From NCBI RefSeq assembly GCF_012396585.1, contig NZ_JAAXPR010000011.1:1-64000 (forward strand): a DNA stretch of 64,000 nt. Reading direction: 5' to 3'. Below the pieces are notes generated by a model that worked only from the letters and a program-made list of their open reading frames with translations, made no database searches and was not told where the DNA came from. The first letter of the stretch is position 1; each line of letters starts with the position of its first letter. The translations under genes were made by a program, and so were the position numbers. Below are positions 20,026 to 28,554 of this stretch, piece after piece. The DNA comes from Streptococcus ovuberis. Its GTDB lineage: Bacteria > Bacillota > Bacilli > Lactobacillales > Streptococcaceae.

Positions 20026-20582
20026 TGATGACCCCTACTATCAGTATTATCGGTCAAGGAAAGATGGGAAAGGCTCTAGCCAAACGCTTTAACCAAGCTG
20101 ATATTCCCCTTCAAGTCCTGGGACGAGGACAGGAAGTTGTGCAAGGAAAATTTGTCTTTTTTGCAGTGCCTTATGAAGATATGATTAGTCTCATTTTCCC
20201 TAATCAAGACCATTTTGCCAATAAAATCATCATTGATATCAGCAATCCTCTCGATTATCAGACCAAGACGTCTCCCTTACCTCCAGACCAGTCTGCCAGC
20301 CTAAAACTAGCAGAACTCTTTCCAAATTTAACTTTTATCAAGGCTTTCAATACAAATTTTTCGTCTAGTCGCGTACCTGCTGGTGAGACACCGTTGGTTC
20401 TCATGGCTGGAAATCATCCGTCCGCTAAAACCTCCTTTGCTCACCTTCTTGAACAAGCTTAGTTTAAAGCTATCGATTTAGGCAAAATAGACCGTAGCCG
20501 TGATTTAGAAGCCTTTGCCCGTGTGCAACTGGCTTTATTAGAAGCGGGACAGATTGAACCCTTGCAATATTTTGCCTTATAA
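20025..20582 (+). pseudogene. NADPH-dependent F420-reductase-like protein, interrupted by TAG
   Basis: A Rossmann-fold oxidoreductase (SIIGQGKMGKALAKRF at the N-terminus, FFAVPYEDM, FIKAFNTNF) related to F420:NADP reductases and NAD(P)-binding proteins. The frame is cut by TAG at 20460-20462 after 145 residues. It continues in the same frame for 39 more codons (AIDLGKIDRSRDLEAFARVQ, ending PLQYFAL), clearly the family C-terminus. One substitution therefore separates it from a 185-residue protein. It overlaps the monooxygenase stop by one base and has GGAGG upstream. It is a recent pseudogene, a read-through case or a sequence error. Confidence 0.8.
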
Positions 20583-20587
20583 ACATT

Positions 20588-20619
20588 AACCGACAAGCCA
20601 AAAGAGGCTTGTCGGTTTT
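20588..20619 (+). terminator. Terminator of the oxidoreductase module
   Basis: A perfect 12-pair stem, AACCGACAAGCC with GGCTTGTCGGTT around AAAAGA, ends in TTTT. Confidence 0.85.
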
Positions 20620-20759
20620 GCATCAAAAAAGCAACGATCTGTCATTTGCTGCTTTTTTTTGTAAATCCCCTTCAATAGTGCCTCGTTAGGCTCCCAAATG
20701 GTATAGGAAAACAGGCATCAGAAAAACCCTAGCCTCCCCCCAAAAAAAGGGGCACAAGA

Positions 20760-20806
20760 AAAACACCCCTGTTGAAAGCTGCTAGAGCAGCATCAAGGAG
20801 TGTTTC
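20760..20806 (-). terminator. Terminator of tsaB-rimI
   Basis: On the minus strand AACACTCC pairs with GGGGTGTT, enclosing a GCTGC/GCAGC hairpin, and TTTTTCTT follows. It lies about 180 bases after the rimI stop. Confidence 0.65.
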
Positions 20807-20986
20807 TCTATAAGTAAACAGGCCTATTCACCCAATACCAAACCTGCTGTATTGAACTACCAAAGCAATCCAATCACACAGGTTACTGCCCCTAGCAAAA
20901 CCTCAGTGAAGATAGCAGCAAAACAATGAACACTACCGCTTACATTGATTTGTCAGGAGACATGTGCATAGAAAAACAGACTGATT

Positions 20987-21391
20987 CTACCGCTTCCTTG
21001 TCATAAGGATTGCATCTTCGGTGGGATTATGGTAATAGCCTTTACGGCTACCTGCAACGACAAAACCGTGCTTCGCATAAAGTTTTTGGGCGGCTTGATT
21101 GCTAGCTCTGACTTCTAGGAAAATAGGCCGGTCCAGGTCTTTTAAGTTGGCCATGAGCTGATCAGCCAGACCTCGGCCTTGGTAGTTGGTTTTAACAGCG
21201 ATGTTAGTGATTTCCAGCTCACCGACCAAGTCTTGGGTGGTCAAAAAACCGATGATTTCATCATCTGCTGTCACGATAAAACAATCCGTGTCTGGCTTGT
21301 TCAGATCCGCTTCAATCTGGGCTAAGCTCCAAGGTGACTGACCTTGGTAAACATCGCTCAAAATAGCATAAATAGCTTGGACCTTATCCAT
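20987..21391 (-). CDS. rimI: Ribosomal protein S18 alanine N-acetyltransferase
   Basis: A 134-residue GNAT acetyltransferase. The acetyl-CoA-binding motif A is visible as ITNIAVKTNYQGRGLADQLM, followed by FLEVRASNQAAQKLYAKHGFVVAGSRKGYY, the typical RimI C-terminus. It follows tsaB after one base, the standard arrangement. The tsaD gene that normally comes next is displaced by 4 kb. Confidence 0.92.
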   Translation of the reverse strand: MDKVQAIYAILSDVYQGQSPWSLAQIEADLNKPDTDCFIVTADDEIIGFLTTQDLVGELEITNIAVKTNYQGRGLADQLMANLKDLDRPIFLEVRASNQAAQKLYAKHGFVVAGSRKGYYHNPTEDAILMTRKR

Positions 21392-21392
21392 C

Positions 21393-22076
21393 TCAGACCC
21401 TCTTGATGTAGCTGGAGGTGTCCCCCTCTTGATTGTCTTTGAGCCAATTTTCCTCGGCTTCGACCTTTTTTAAGTAGGTCGGAACAAAGCTGTGGACAGG
21501 AACAGGCTCAGCCGTCAGAGCAGCTACCCCAATGCGATAGGCTGATGGTAGGGTTTCAAGAATCTGAGCCTGAGGCAAGGCTATCTCAATCTGGTCACGG
21601 AAGCTAGTCACCTCACCGACAAAGGTTACTGTAGCAGAACTAGATAATGTGGATAAAACCTCATTGAAATCAGCATTAACCTCTGGCTGAACTGCTCTGC
21701 CATTATCATAAAAACCAGCATAAACCGTGTTACGACGGGCATCGATGAGAGGAACCGCTAGACCCTGGACGTCTGGACACAGGGCATAAAGACTAGAGAT
21801 ACCAACCAAATCAATGTTTAGCGTATAGGCTAAAGTTTTTGCCGTTGCCACTGCCACCCTTAGACCCGTATAAGAACCAGGACCTTGGGCAACAGCGATC
21901 CGTTCCAGATCAGATGGCACCCAGCCAACCTGGTCCATGAGAAAATCAATGCTGGGCATGAGGCTGATGCTGTGGTTTTTCTTGATGGTCAAGGTCAGCT
22001 CACCAAGGAGTCGATCATCCTCCAAGATAGCGATAGAGAGGACCTGGTTAGATGTGTCAAAGGCTAAAATTTTCAT
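21393..22076 (-). CDS. tsaB: tRNA threonylcarbamoyladenosine biosynthesis protein TsaB
   Basis: An ASKHA-fold partner of TsaD without catalytic activity of its own. The 227-residue protein has MKILAFDTSNQVLSIAIL and the AVAQGPGSYTGLRVAVATAKTLAY signature. It starts a tsaB-rimI operon on the minus strand. It is divergent from, and about 870 bases from, rpoY-rnjA, with one small gene between. Confidence 0.95.
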   Translation of the reverse strand: MKILAFDTSNQVLSIAILEDDRLLGELTLTIKKNHSISLMPSIDFLMDQVGWVPSDLERIAVAQGPGSYTGLRVAVATAKTLAYTLNIDLVGISSLYALCPDVQGLAVPLIDARRNTVYAGFYDNGRAVQPEVNADFNEVLSTLSSSATVTFVGEVTSFRDQIEIALPQAQILETLPSAYRIGVAALTAEPVPVHSFVPTYLKKVEAEENWLKDNQEGDTSSYIKRV

Positions 22077-22171
22077 AAGGATTGCACTCTTTCGTTTACT
22101 TTTCTACTCTTAAAAGCTCACTCCTATTTTACTAAAAAATGTGGAAAGTTGCTAGGCGTTAAAAAGTAAAA

Positions 22172-22204
22172 GTCATAGCCCAATTAAAAGCAAAGGGCTA
22201 TGAC
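22172..22204 (-). terminator. Terminator of the small membrane-protein gene
   Basis: A perfect ten-pair stem GTCATAGCCC/GGGCTATGAC with a 13-base loop is followed on the minus strand by TTTTACTTTTT. Confidence 0.85.
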
Positions 22205-22244
22205 AATAAGCAGATCAACAGGAAAGCATCTACTAGCCAATATC

Positions 22245-22517
22245 TTATGTTCCAAAATATTTTGCGACCAAGTATAGATAAAAAACAACCGCAAAGATAA
22301 CCTGGACAATGCTTAGGAAAAATAGGAGAATCGCCAGTTTATCTTTCTCTTTAATAGATTCATATATACTTAATAACAGAAAGATAAGGACCAAAATATA
22401 GTGAAATGAAGCGATGTAGGTTCTATGCCGATCAGCAACACCTGCATAAAGGAGGTTTATGACTAACCAAATGAAAGGAATAACTTGGGAAGAAGCAACA
22501 GAATGTTTTTTACGCAT
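22245..22517 (-). CDS. Small three-helix membrane protein, unknown function
   Basis: A 90-residue protein with three predicted membrane helices (about residues 12-27, 33-52 and 63-86), a basic N-terminus (MRKKHS) and a charged KEKDK turn. No family is recognised. It looks like a real gene: it has its own TTGATT-17-TATAAT promoter, GAGGTG six bases before the ATG at 22517, and a strong terminator. Two cre-like boxes in its leader suggest control by carbon source. Confidence 0.7.
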   Translation of the reverse strand: MRKKHSVASSQVIPFIWLVINLLYAGVADRHRTYIASFHYILVLIFLLLSIYESIKEKDKLAILLFFLSIVQVIFAVVFYLYLVAKYFGT

Positions 22518-22535
22518 ATGAAACACCTCTAGTTT

Positions 22536-22559
22536 AGCGTTTTAAAGAAAGCGTTTTAC
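22536..22559 (-). promoter_or_regulatory. Two cre-like boxes in the leader of the small membrane-protein gene
   Basis: AGCGTTTTA occurs at 22536-22544 and 22550-22558, 14 bases apart. On the minus strand the inner one, GTAAAACGCTTTCT, fits 12 of 14 positions of the cre consensus and the outer one 11. They lie between the -10 box and the ribosome site, where bound CcpA would block elongation. Confidence 0.5.
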
Positions 22560-22568
22560 TTTATTTGT

Positions 22569-22597
22569 ATTATACTCCTTCTTATCAAATTAATCAA
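22569..22597 (-). promoter_or_regulatory. Promoter of the small membrane-protein gene
   Basis: TTGATT (22592-22597), 17 bases, TATAAT (22569-22574) on the minus strand. Confidence 0.65.
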
Positions 22598-22945
22598 GAC
22601 ACGTCCAGACGTTTCCTTGCTACTTAGAGGAAGGAAGACTTCATAAGCGAACCTTATCGGCAAAAATATAAATCGTTCTCCGTATAGACAACGTGCCATA
22701 TCCGTTTCCAGATTTACTAGCGTCCTTATTGTTTGATAGAGGCAACGAGTAAACTAAGACAAGATAAACCGTTTTCCATCTCTCATCCAACTTGCTCATC
22801 GGTTTGATTTTATGATATAATAAGCTTACTATTACACTTCAGGTCAATTTATTACAACCACAACTGGATAAGCTATTGTCAATCTGGATCACTAGATTGG
22901 CTACTTTCCTACAGGCTGATTTGACCATCTTTTGAAAGGAAATTT
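22598..22945. other. Intergenic region upstream of rpoY
   Basis: TATAAT at 22816-22821 is the best -10 box for rpoY-rnjA. The leader that follows (about 22828-22945) contains a CAATCT/AGATTG hairpin and an outer GGTCAA/TTGACC pairing. The rest shows nothing recognisable. Confidence 0.4.
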
Positions 22946-23176
22946 ATGATCTACAAAGTATTTTACCAAGAGGAAAAAAATAACCACCCACAACGTGAAA
23001 AGACTCAAGCCATCTATGTCCAAGTTGATGCAACTAGCGAACTCGATGGCCGCATCAAGGTCCGTGACTTAGTTGAAACGAACACCGACTACCATATCGA
23101 ATTTATCGAATTGCTCTCAGACAAGCATCTAGCTTACGAAAAAGAGACCGGTGCCTTCTCATTAACGGAGTTCTAA
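22946..23176 (+). CDS. rpoY: RNA polymerase epsilon subunit
   Basis: A 76-residue accessory subunit of Gram-positive RNA polymerase (formerly YkzG). The sequence [11 protein letters not shown], with the EIxxRxTxxLY-like central strand region [20 protein letters not shown] and the ending LTEF, is typical. It has GAAAGGA upstream and stands one base before rnjA, the conserved arrangement in Firmicutes. Confidence 0.94.
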   Translation: MIYKVFYQEEKNNHPQREKTQAIYVQVDATSELDGRIKVRDLVETNTDYHIEFIELLSDKHLAYEKETGAFSLTEF

Positions 23177-23177
23177 T

Positions 23178-24860
23178 ATGTCAAATATCAATCTAAAACC
23201 GCATGAAGTGGGGGTCTTTGCCATCGGCGGTCTAGGCGAAATTGGCAAGAACACCTACGGCATCGAATACCAAAACGAAATCATTATCGTTGATGCAGGA
23301 ATTAAATTCCCCGAAGACGATCTGCTCGGGATTGACTATGTTATTCCAGACTATTCCTACATCGTTGAAAACATTAAGCGTGTCAAAGCCTTAGTGATCA
23401 CGCACGGCCACGAAGACCACATCGGAGGCATTCCCTTCCTGCTCAAGCAGGCCAATATCCCTATCTACGCTGGTCCGTTGGCACTAGCCTTGATTCGTGG
23501 CAAACTAGAAGAGCACGGTCTCTTGCGTAATGCTAAACTCTACGAAATTAACCACAAGACCGAATTAACTTTCAAGCACTTAAGCATCACCTTCTTCCGC
23601 ACGACCCACTCGATTCCAGAGCCTTTGGGGGTCGTAATTGATACCCCTCAAGGGAAAATCGTCTGCACAGGTGACTTTAAATTTGACTTTACCCCAGTAG
23701 GAGAACCGGCTGACTTGCACCGCATGGCTGCGCTTGGTGAAGAAGGCGTCCTTTGTCTCTTGTCAGATTCAACCAATGCGGAGATCCCAACCTTTACGAA
23801 CTCCGAAAAAGTGGTTGGCCAATCCATCATGAAGCTGATTGAGGGCATTAGCGGACGGATCATCTTCGCCTCCTTTGCCTCTAATATCTTCCGCCTCCAG
23901 CAAGCAGCAGATGCCGCTGTCAAGACAGGGCGCAAGATTGCTGTCTTTGGACGTTCTATGGAGAAGGCCATTTTGAATGGTGTCGAACTCGGCTACATCA
24001 AGGTCCCAGAAGGAACCTTCATTGAACCTTATGAGATTAAAGATTACCCTGCTGGAGAAGTCTTAATTCTCTGCACAGGGAGTCAAGGGGAGCCGATGGC
24101 TGCTCTGGCTCGGATTGCTAACGGAACTCACAGACAAGTAACCCTGCAACCTGGCGACACCGTTATCTTCTCCTCTAGCCCAATCCCTGGCAATACCACT
24201 AGCGTTAACAAGTTGATTAACACCATCACAGAAGCCGGAGTCAGGGTTATTCACGGTAAGATTAACAATATCCATACTTCTGGACACGGGGGCCAGCAAG
24301 AGCAAAAACTCATGCTCAGCCTCATCAAACCTAAGTACTTCATGCCTGTCCATGGTGAATACCGTATGCAGAAGATTCACGCTGGTCTGGCGGTTGACAC
24401 TGGCGTTCAGAAAGAGAATATCTTTATCATGGAAAATGGAGATGTTCTAGCTCTCACCAAGAATTCCGCACGTATTTCAGGACGTTTCAACGCCCAAGAT
24501 ATCTATGTTGACGGAAACGGTATCGGTGACATCGGTGCAGCCGTTCTTCGCGACCGCCACGATCTTTCAGAAGATGGGGTTGTCATCGCAGTAGCTACGG
24601 TTGATTTTGACCAACAGCTCATCCTAGCTGGACCTGATATTCTCAGCCGCGGTTTTGTCTATATGCGTGAATCAGGCGAATTGATTCGAGAAAGCCAACG
24701 CCTACTCTTCAATGCCATACGCGTCGCCTTGAAAAATAAAGAAGCCAATATCCAAAGTGTGAACGGTGCTATTATTAATGCCTTGCGGCCTTTCTTATCT
24801 GAAAAAACCGAACGCGAACCGATCATTATTCCAATGATTCTGACACCTGATCATTCCTAA
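23178..24860 (+). CDS. rnjA: Ribonuclease J1
   Basis: A metallo-beta-lactamase/beta-CASP ribonuclease with endo- and 5'-exonuclease activity in mRNA decay and 16S maturation. The 560-residue protein carries the zinc motif [10 protein letters not shown], the metal Asp in CTGDFKFD, the beta-CASP region and the MPVHGEYR and SGHGGQQ motifs, and the C-terminal dimerisation domain. It is co-transcribed with rpoY and followed by its own terminator. Confidence 0.97.
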   Translation: MSNINLKPHEVGVFAIGGLGEIGKNTYGIEYQNEIIIVDAGIKFPEDDLLGIDYVIPDYSYIVENIKRVKALVITHGHEDHIGGIPFLLKQANIPIYAGPLALALIRGKLEEHGLLRNAKLYEINHKTELTFKHLSITFFRTTHSIPEPLGVVIDTPQGKIVCTGDFKFDFTPVGEPADLHRMAALGEEGVLCLLSDSTNAEIPTFTNSEKVVGQSIMKLIEGISGRIIFASFASNIFRLQQAADAAVKTGRKIAVFGRSMEKAILNGVELGYIKVPEGTFIEPYEIKDYPAGEVLILCTGSQGEPMAALARIANGTHRQVTLQPGDTVIFSSSPIPGNTTSVNKLINTITEAGVRVIHGKINNIHTSGHGGQQEQKLMLSLIKPKYFMPVHGEYRMQKIHAGLAVDTGVQKENIFIMENGDVLALTKNSARISGRFNAQDIYVDGNGIGDIGAAVLRDRHDLSEDGVVIAVATVDFDQQLILAGPDILSRGFVYMRESGELIRESQRLLFNAIRVALKNKEANIQSVNGAIINALRPFLSEKTEREPIIIPMILTPDHS

Positions 24861-24944
24861 AAGCAACTTAATCATTCTCTTGCAAAGTGAGGAAAATTCG
24901 CCTCCAAAGAAGGTGAATCCCTATCAGGACCAGTCATTTATGGC

Positions 24945-25013
24945 GCCTACTATTGATAGAAATCTAATACGCTGTATCATCCTTCTGTTCTATCAACGGT
25001 AGGTGCTTTTTCT
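24945..25013 (+). terminator. Terminator of rpoY-rnjA
   Basis: GCGCCTAC and TTGATAGAA (24945-24963) pair with TTCTATCAA and GTAGGTGC (24990-25008) around a two-base mismatch, followed by TTTTT. Confidence 0.75.
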
Positions 25014-25320
25014 ATCTCACATTGATAGAGGAATCGCCTACTTTTCTTCTGATCTGTATCTTGACCTTCCAACTTTTTAGAGTCCTACCATTTAGCACCT
25101 GTATCCCAAAACGCTTGTAAACGTCTTAATGACGGACAGTGCCATCTGAAAGGCTCTTTAATAGAAAAAACCTAATGCGTTTCTCCCAAACACATTAGGT
25201 TTTTAAACGTTTTCCCTTTAAAAAAGGACTAAAGATTATAACAAGAAGTCAGTTGACATCATAGGCCTTGTGACATCAAACTTTCTCAAAATACCATTAT
25301 AGCAGTGGAATAGCTATATC
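25014..25320. other. Intergenic region between rnjA and ndk
   Basis: Holds the ndk terminator at 25166-25204 and otherwise no supported gene or repeat. Confidence 0.5.
25166..25204 (-). terminator. Terminator of ndk
   Basis: AAAAACCTAATG and CATTAGGTTTTT form a 12-pair stem with a 15-base loop; six T residues follow on the minus strand. Confidence 0.8.
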
Positions 25321-25755
25321 CTATCTGTTCGATTCAACCGCGGATTGCCCGAACCAAAGCGCGATTTCCCTTTGAGCCGCTTCCACAGAGTCTGAACCGT
25401 GAACGACATTTTTAATATTCCCATCGATTGGCGCCATGGCAAAATCTCCACGAATGGTTCCTGGTAGAGCATCAACAGGGTTAGTTGCTCCCATCATATT
25501 ACGCCAACTTTTAACCACCTTAGGTCCTGAAATTACCCCAATCAGAATGGGACCGCTCATCATATAGCCCTCAATATCTTTGAAAAATGGCTTATCTGCC
25601 AAATGGCTGTAGTGTTGCTTGAGGATTTCAGGGGTCGCACACCGTAACTCTAGACGTTCTAAAATGAACCCACGTCGCTCAATCAAATGCAAAATCTCAC
25701 CAATTAATCGGCGCTCTACCCCATCTGGCTTAATCATAAAAAAGGTCTGTTCCAT
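25321..25755 (-). CDS. ndk: Nucleoside diphosphate kinase
   Basis: Transfers the gamma phosphate between NTPs and NDPs through a phosphohistidine. The 144-residue product opens [20 protein letters not shown] and has GTIRGDFA. The active-site His is in [16 protein letters not shown]. The start at 25755 has TTGGAGG upstream; the open frame runs 22 codons further without support. Confidence 0.95.
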   Translation of the reverse strand: MEQTFFMIKPDGVERRLIGEILHLIERRGFILERLELRCATPEILKQHYSHLADKPFFKDIEGYMMSGPILIGVISGPKVVKSWRNMMGATNPVDALPGTIRGDFAMAPIDGNIKNVVHGSDSVEAAQREIALWFGQSAVESNR

Positions 25756-25843
25756 AGCAATCCTCCAAGAGTTGTTTATCATTCTATTGTACCATGAAAG
25801 CGATATTTTAAGTGTTAGCAACTGGCAAATAAAACCCTAAAAA

Positions 25844-26462
25844 TTATCTGTACGCCTCTCTGACCTCCACCGTAAAATAGCCCTCATCTCGTAAATCCAT
25901 AAGGAGGGTTAAGACTTCATCTAGATCACTAGAGTTGAAGACATAGTCAAATCGGCTTGTTCTAGTTCCCAATTCATGGATACGAGTCAAAGTGTGGGTA
26001 AAGTGCTGATCTATTTTATCTAAATCCATATCAACATCATAACTATATCCAGCGTGAAGAGACACTATAGGTTTGTCTTCCTGATAAGCTTGCCTATTAA
26101 CAGAATTTACCAGACTGTAAAGGTCATAGACCTCAGCTAAAATCCCCTCCCGGATACTGACCACATCCTCTTCGTAACTCCCAGAGCTCGTAGTAAAAGA
26201 AAACCACAGTTGATCATCAACGTCTTCTTCCCCGTAATCAAAGAGTGGATTCTTTTTTTGCTCCTCTGATAGGGGCACACGAGCATAGGAAGTGCCCGAT
26301 TCATCTGTCCAGCCAGCTTTCTCATAGGCATCTGCTAAACCTAGCTCCAAGCGCTCAAATTCCTCCCTTATCAACCCTTCAATATGTACCTTTCGACTCT
26401 GAGATACGCAGGCCGTCAAGAGACATAGACTACTTAGGCATAATAAGCAAAGTTTTTTTCAT
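25844..26462 (-). pseudogene. Lipoprotein of unknown function, frameshifted in an A7 tract after the start codon
   Basis: The body (about 190 residues, acidic) reads without interruption from a lipobox LTAC to FTVEVREAYR. No family is recognised. Upstream of LTAC the same frame encodes a clean lipoprotein signal, KKLCLLCLSSLCLLTAC. The well-placed ATG at 26462 (GGAGCGGAAGT before it) is out of frame by one, because seven A residues follow it where six are needed. With six, the start would be MKKLCLL. As written, only a weak in-frame TTG inside the lipobox could start translation. This fits phase variation, a recent lesion or a sequence error. Confidence 0.7.
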
Positions 26463-26505
26463 ACTTCCGCTCCATTTTCTCTTGCTACTCACATTTTACC
26501 ACATA

Positions 26506-26699
26506 TCAACTTGAGCACCCGCTGATAAGCCCAAAGGCAAAAAACTTGAACCGACAATGGTCTCCTTCCTTTAAAAGGCTAATAATCTCCCAAGCGGCTT
26601 TCAGTAAATAGACAAGAAAGGGACTCTTTGGGAAGTTTTGATAGCCCTTGGCCACTAAAATCGGTTTTAACTGCGCCAAGAGTTCATCTCTTGCCTATC
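26506..26699 (-). pseudogene. 3' remnant of a glycosyltransferase-like gene
   Basis: The minus strand reads open for about 62 codons. It includes LAQLKPILVAKGYQNFPKSP and FLVYLLKAAWEIISLLKEGD and ends CSS and stop, resembling the C-terminal tail of family-2 rhamnosyl- or glycosyltransferases. No start codon or ribosome site precedes it, an in-frame stop bounds it, and the rarA promoter overlaps its upstream end. The family assignment is by impression only. Confidence 0.4.
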
Positions 26700-26702
26700 A
26701 AA

Positions 26703-26711
26703 TGGTATAAT
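26703..26711 (+). promoter_or_regulatory. Extended -10 promoter of rarA
   Basis: TGGTATAAT, 21 bases before the rarA start codon; no good -35 box is seen. Confidence 0.55.
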
Positions 26712-26732
26712 AAAATCAGAAAGGAAATCCTT

Positions 26733-28007
26733 ATGCAAACTAGTCTCGCTCTCCGTATGCGTCCCCAAACCATCGATCACGTTATCGGCCAAGACCATCT
26801 GGTTGGACCTGGTAAAATCATCCGTCGCATGGTCGAAGCTAAACGTCTGTCATCTATGATCCTATATGGACCACCTGGTATCGGTAAAACCTCAATCGCA
26901 GCCGCTATCGCGGGGACAACCAAGTATGCCTTTCGCACCTTTAACGCTACCGTTGATAGCAAAAAAGATCTTCAAACCATCGCTGAAGAAGCAAAGTTTT
27001 CAGGAGGGCTAGTCCTTCTTTTAGACGAAATTCACCGGTTAGACAAGACCAAGCAAGATTTTTTACTCCCACTTTTGGAAAACGGCTTGATTACCATGAT
27101 CGGGGCAACCACTGAAAACCCCTTTTTCTCCGTTACGCCCGCTATCCGCAGTCGGGTACAAATCTTTGAGCTAGAGCCGCTCACGGTCGAACAAGTCAAA
27201 AACGCTCTCCAAACAGCCTTGACAGATAGGGAGCGTGGGTTTAACTTTGAGGTAAAACTAGATGATCAAGTGCTTGATGTCATTGCTACTTCGACCAATG
27301 GGGACCTGCGTTCTGCCTATAATTCCCTAGAACTTGCTGTCCTATCAACCACACCAGACGAGACTGGGCTTCGCCATATTGACCAGGAGGCTATTCAGAA
27401 TAGCCTACAGCGTTCTTACATCAGCATGGACAGAGATGGAGACGCTCACTATGATATTCTATCCGCACTCCAAAAATCTATCCGAGGAAGCGATGTAGAT
27501 GCTAGCCTTCACTACGCTGCTCGCTTAATTGAAGCAGGGGATCTGCCGAGTCTGGCTCGTCGGTTGACTGTCATTGCCTACGAAGACATCGGCCTAGCCA
27601 ATCCAGAAGCTCAGATTCATACCGTAACAGCTCTCGAAGCTGCCCAAAGGATTGGATTCCCAGAAGCTCGGATTCTGATCGCCAATGTCGTGATTGACTT
27701 AGCACTTTCCCCAAAATCAAACTCTGCCTATCTAGCTATGGATCAGGCGCTTTCTGACCTTCGTAGCAAAGGGTCTCTCCCTATTCCAAAACATTTACGA
27801 GATGCCCATTACGCAGGCAGTAAAGAACTAGGAAATGGTCTTCATTACAAGTACCCCCATGCCTACCCTGAAAAGTGGGTCAATCAAGACTATTTACCAG
27901 AAAAATTACGGAACACCCGTTATTTTACGCCCAATCAGACCGGTAAATACGAGCGTGCTCTAGCTGCCAATAAAGAACGGATTGACCAACTCAAGAAAGC
28001 GCCTTAA
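26733..28007 (+). CDS. rarA: Replication-associated recombination protein A
   Basis: An AAA+ clamp-loader-like ATPase (MgsA/WRNIP1 family) acting at stalled replication forks. The 424-residue protein has Walker A YGPPGIGKTS, Walker B LLLDEIHRLDK, sensor 1 IGATTENP and the C-terminal tetramerisation region ending in IDQLKKAP. The start at 26733 has AAAGGAAAT upstream; 35 extra in-frame codons upstream include the promoter and are not used. It is followed by 6S RNA and tRNA-Lys. Confidence 0.95.
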   Translation: MQTSLALRMRPQTIDHVIGQDHLVGPGKIIRRMVEAKRLSSMILYGPPGIGKTSIAAAIAGTTKYAFRTFNATVDSKKDLQTIAEEAKFSGGLVLLLDEIHRLDKTKQDFLLPLLENGLITMIGATTENPFFSVTPAIRSRVQIFELEPLTVEQVKNALQTALTDRERGFNFEVKLDDQVLDVIATSTNGDLRSAYNSLELAVLSTTPDETGLRHIDQEAIQNSLQRSYISMDRDGDAHYDILSALQKSIRGSDVDASLHYAARLIEAGDLPSLARRLTVIAYEDIGLANPEAQIHTVTALEAAQRIGFPEARILIANVVIDLALSPKSNSAYLAMDQALSDLRSKGSLPIPKHLRDAHYAGSKELGNGLHYKYPHAYPEKWVNQDYLPEKLRNTRYFTPNQTGKYERALAANKERIDQLKKAP

Positions 28008-28025
28008 ATTTTTTACAATTACCTC

Positions 28026-28053
28026 TTGAAATTTTTTAAAAAAGTGGTAACAT
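28026..28053 (+). promoter_or_regulatory. Promoter of 6S RNA
   Basis: TTGAAA (28026-28031), a 16-base spacer and TAACAT (28048-28053) with a TGG extension, seven to ten bases before the predicted 5' end. Confidence 0.6.
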
Positions 28054-28059
28054 ATTAGA

Positions 28060-28257
28060 TAGAGATTGCTGTGGTGTGCGAATTCATACAACAGTGTTGA
28101 CCGAACAAATTTTTGTATTTATATGGGAGACAGAAGTCATCTAACAGCGCGCAGGCCGTTTCACGCGGAAGCAGCTTCAGTTGGAGCGAGTCACCCACCT
28201 GCTATTTCGTGCGGGTTCAATACAAACCATGAATCACCGGCACCAATACAGCATTTT
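28060..28257 (+). ncRNA. ssrS: 6S RNA
   Basis: About 195 bases with the closing stem of 6S RNA: TGCTGTGGTG near the 5' end pairs with CACCAATACAGCA at the 3' end. Long imperfect helices around a central open region would mimic a melted promoter and bind the housekeeping holoenzyme. It lies between rarA and a lysine tRNA, a position I recall for 6S RNA in related Firmicutes. The 3' end abuts the tRNA with no terminator, so both probably arise from one precursor. Ends are approximate. Confidence 0.8.
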
Positions 28258-28330
28258 GCCTCCTTAGCTCAGTTGGTAGAGCAGTAGACTCTTAATCTAT
28301 GGGTCGCAGGTTCGAGCCCTGCAGGGGGTA
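28258..28330 (+). tRNA. tRNA-Lys (CTT)
   Basis: A 73-base cloverleaf: acceptor GCCTCCT with AGGGGGT, D arm GCTC/GAGC, anticodon loop CTCTTAA giving CTT, T arm GCAGG/CCTGC. No CCA is encoded. Confidence 0.97.
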
Positions 28331-28346
28331 TCCGCTTTTACAGCAC

Positions 28347-28373
28347 AAAAGCCTGATTTATCGGGCTTTTTTT
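28347..28373 (+). terminator. Terminator of 6S RNA-tRNA-Lys
   Basis: AAAAGCCTGA and TCGGGCTTTT pair around TTTA, with TTT following. Confidence 0.85.
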
Positions 28374-28440
28374 GACCTCTTTTTTTACTTGTCCGAGGTT
28401 TTGTCCGAGTCTAGTATCGTAATAGGCTTTACAGTATCCC
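28374..28440 (-). other. Possible relic of an integrase end beside tRNA-Lys
   Basis: TTGTCCGAG occurs twice in 21 bases. Read on the minus strand this gives RLGQNLGQVKK, similar to the tails of some streptococcal tyrosine integrases that target tRNA genes. The stretch is too short for certainty. Confidence 0.2.
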
Positions 28441-28554
28441 ACTTCCAAAGACAGTCGCCAAAAACACATTTTTTAACCTACAAATACACTGATATATAGC
28501 TTGGTATCCCAGCGACAAACGGAAACGTCTTCTGTTCTATTGCTAAAAAACAAA

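Larger units (their letters stand above)
20583..20986. other. Intergenic gap with several terminators
   Basis: Besides the hairpin at 20588-20619, AAAAAAGCA and TGCTTTTTT pair across 20625-20658, usable on both strands, and a CCCC/GGGG hairpin lies near 20735-20752. No start-bearing gene was found. Confidence 0.5.

Noticed and set aside
20800..20980. A short hydrophobic minus-strand peptide resembling a bacteriocin tail (TEVLLGAVTCVIGLLW)
   Set aside because: It has no start codon, leader or double-glycine motif, and immunity genes are absent.
21646..21654. A perfect DnaA-box match, TTATCCACA, on the minus strand
   Set aside because: A single site inside tsaB, far from the expected origin and without a cluster of boxes; chance is the simpler explanation.
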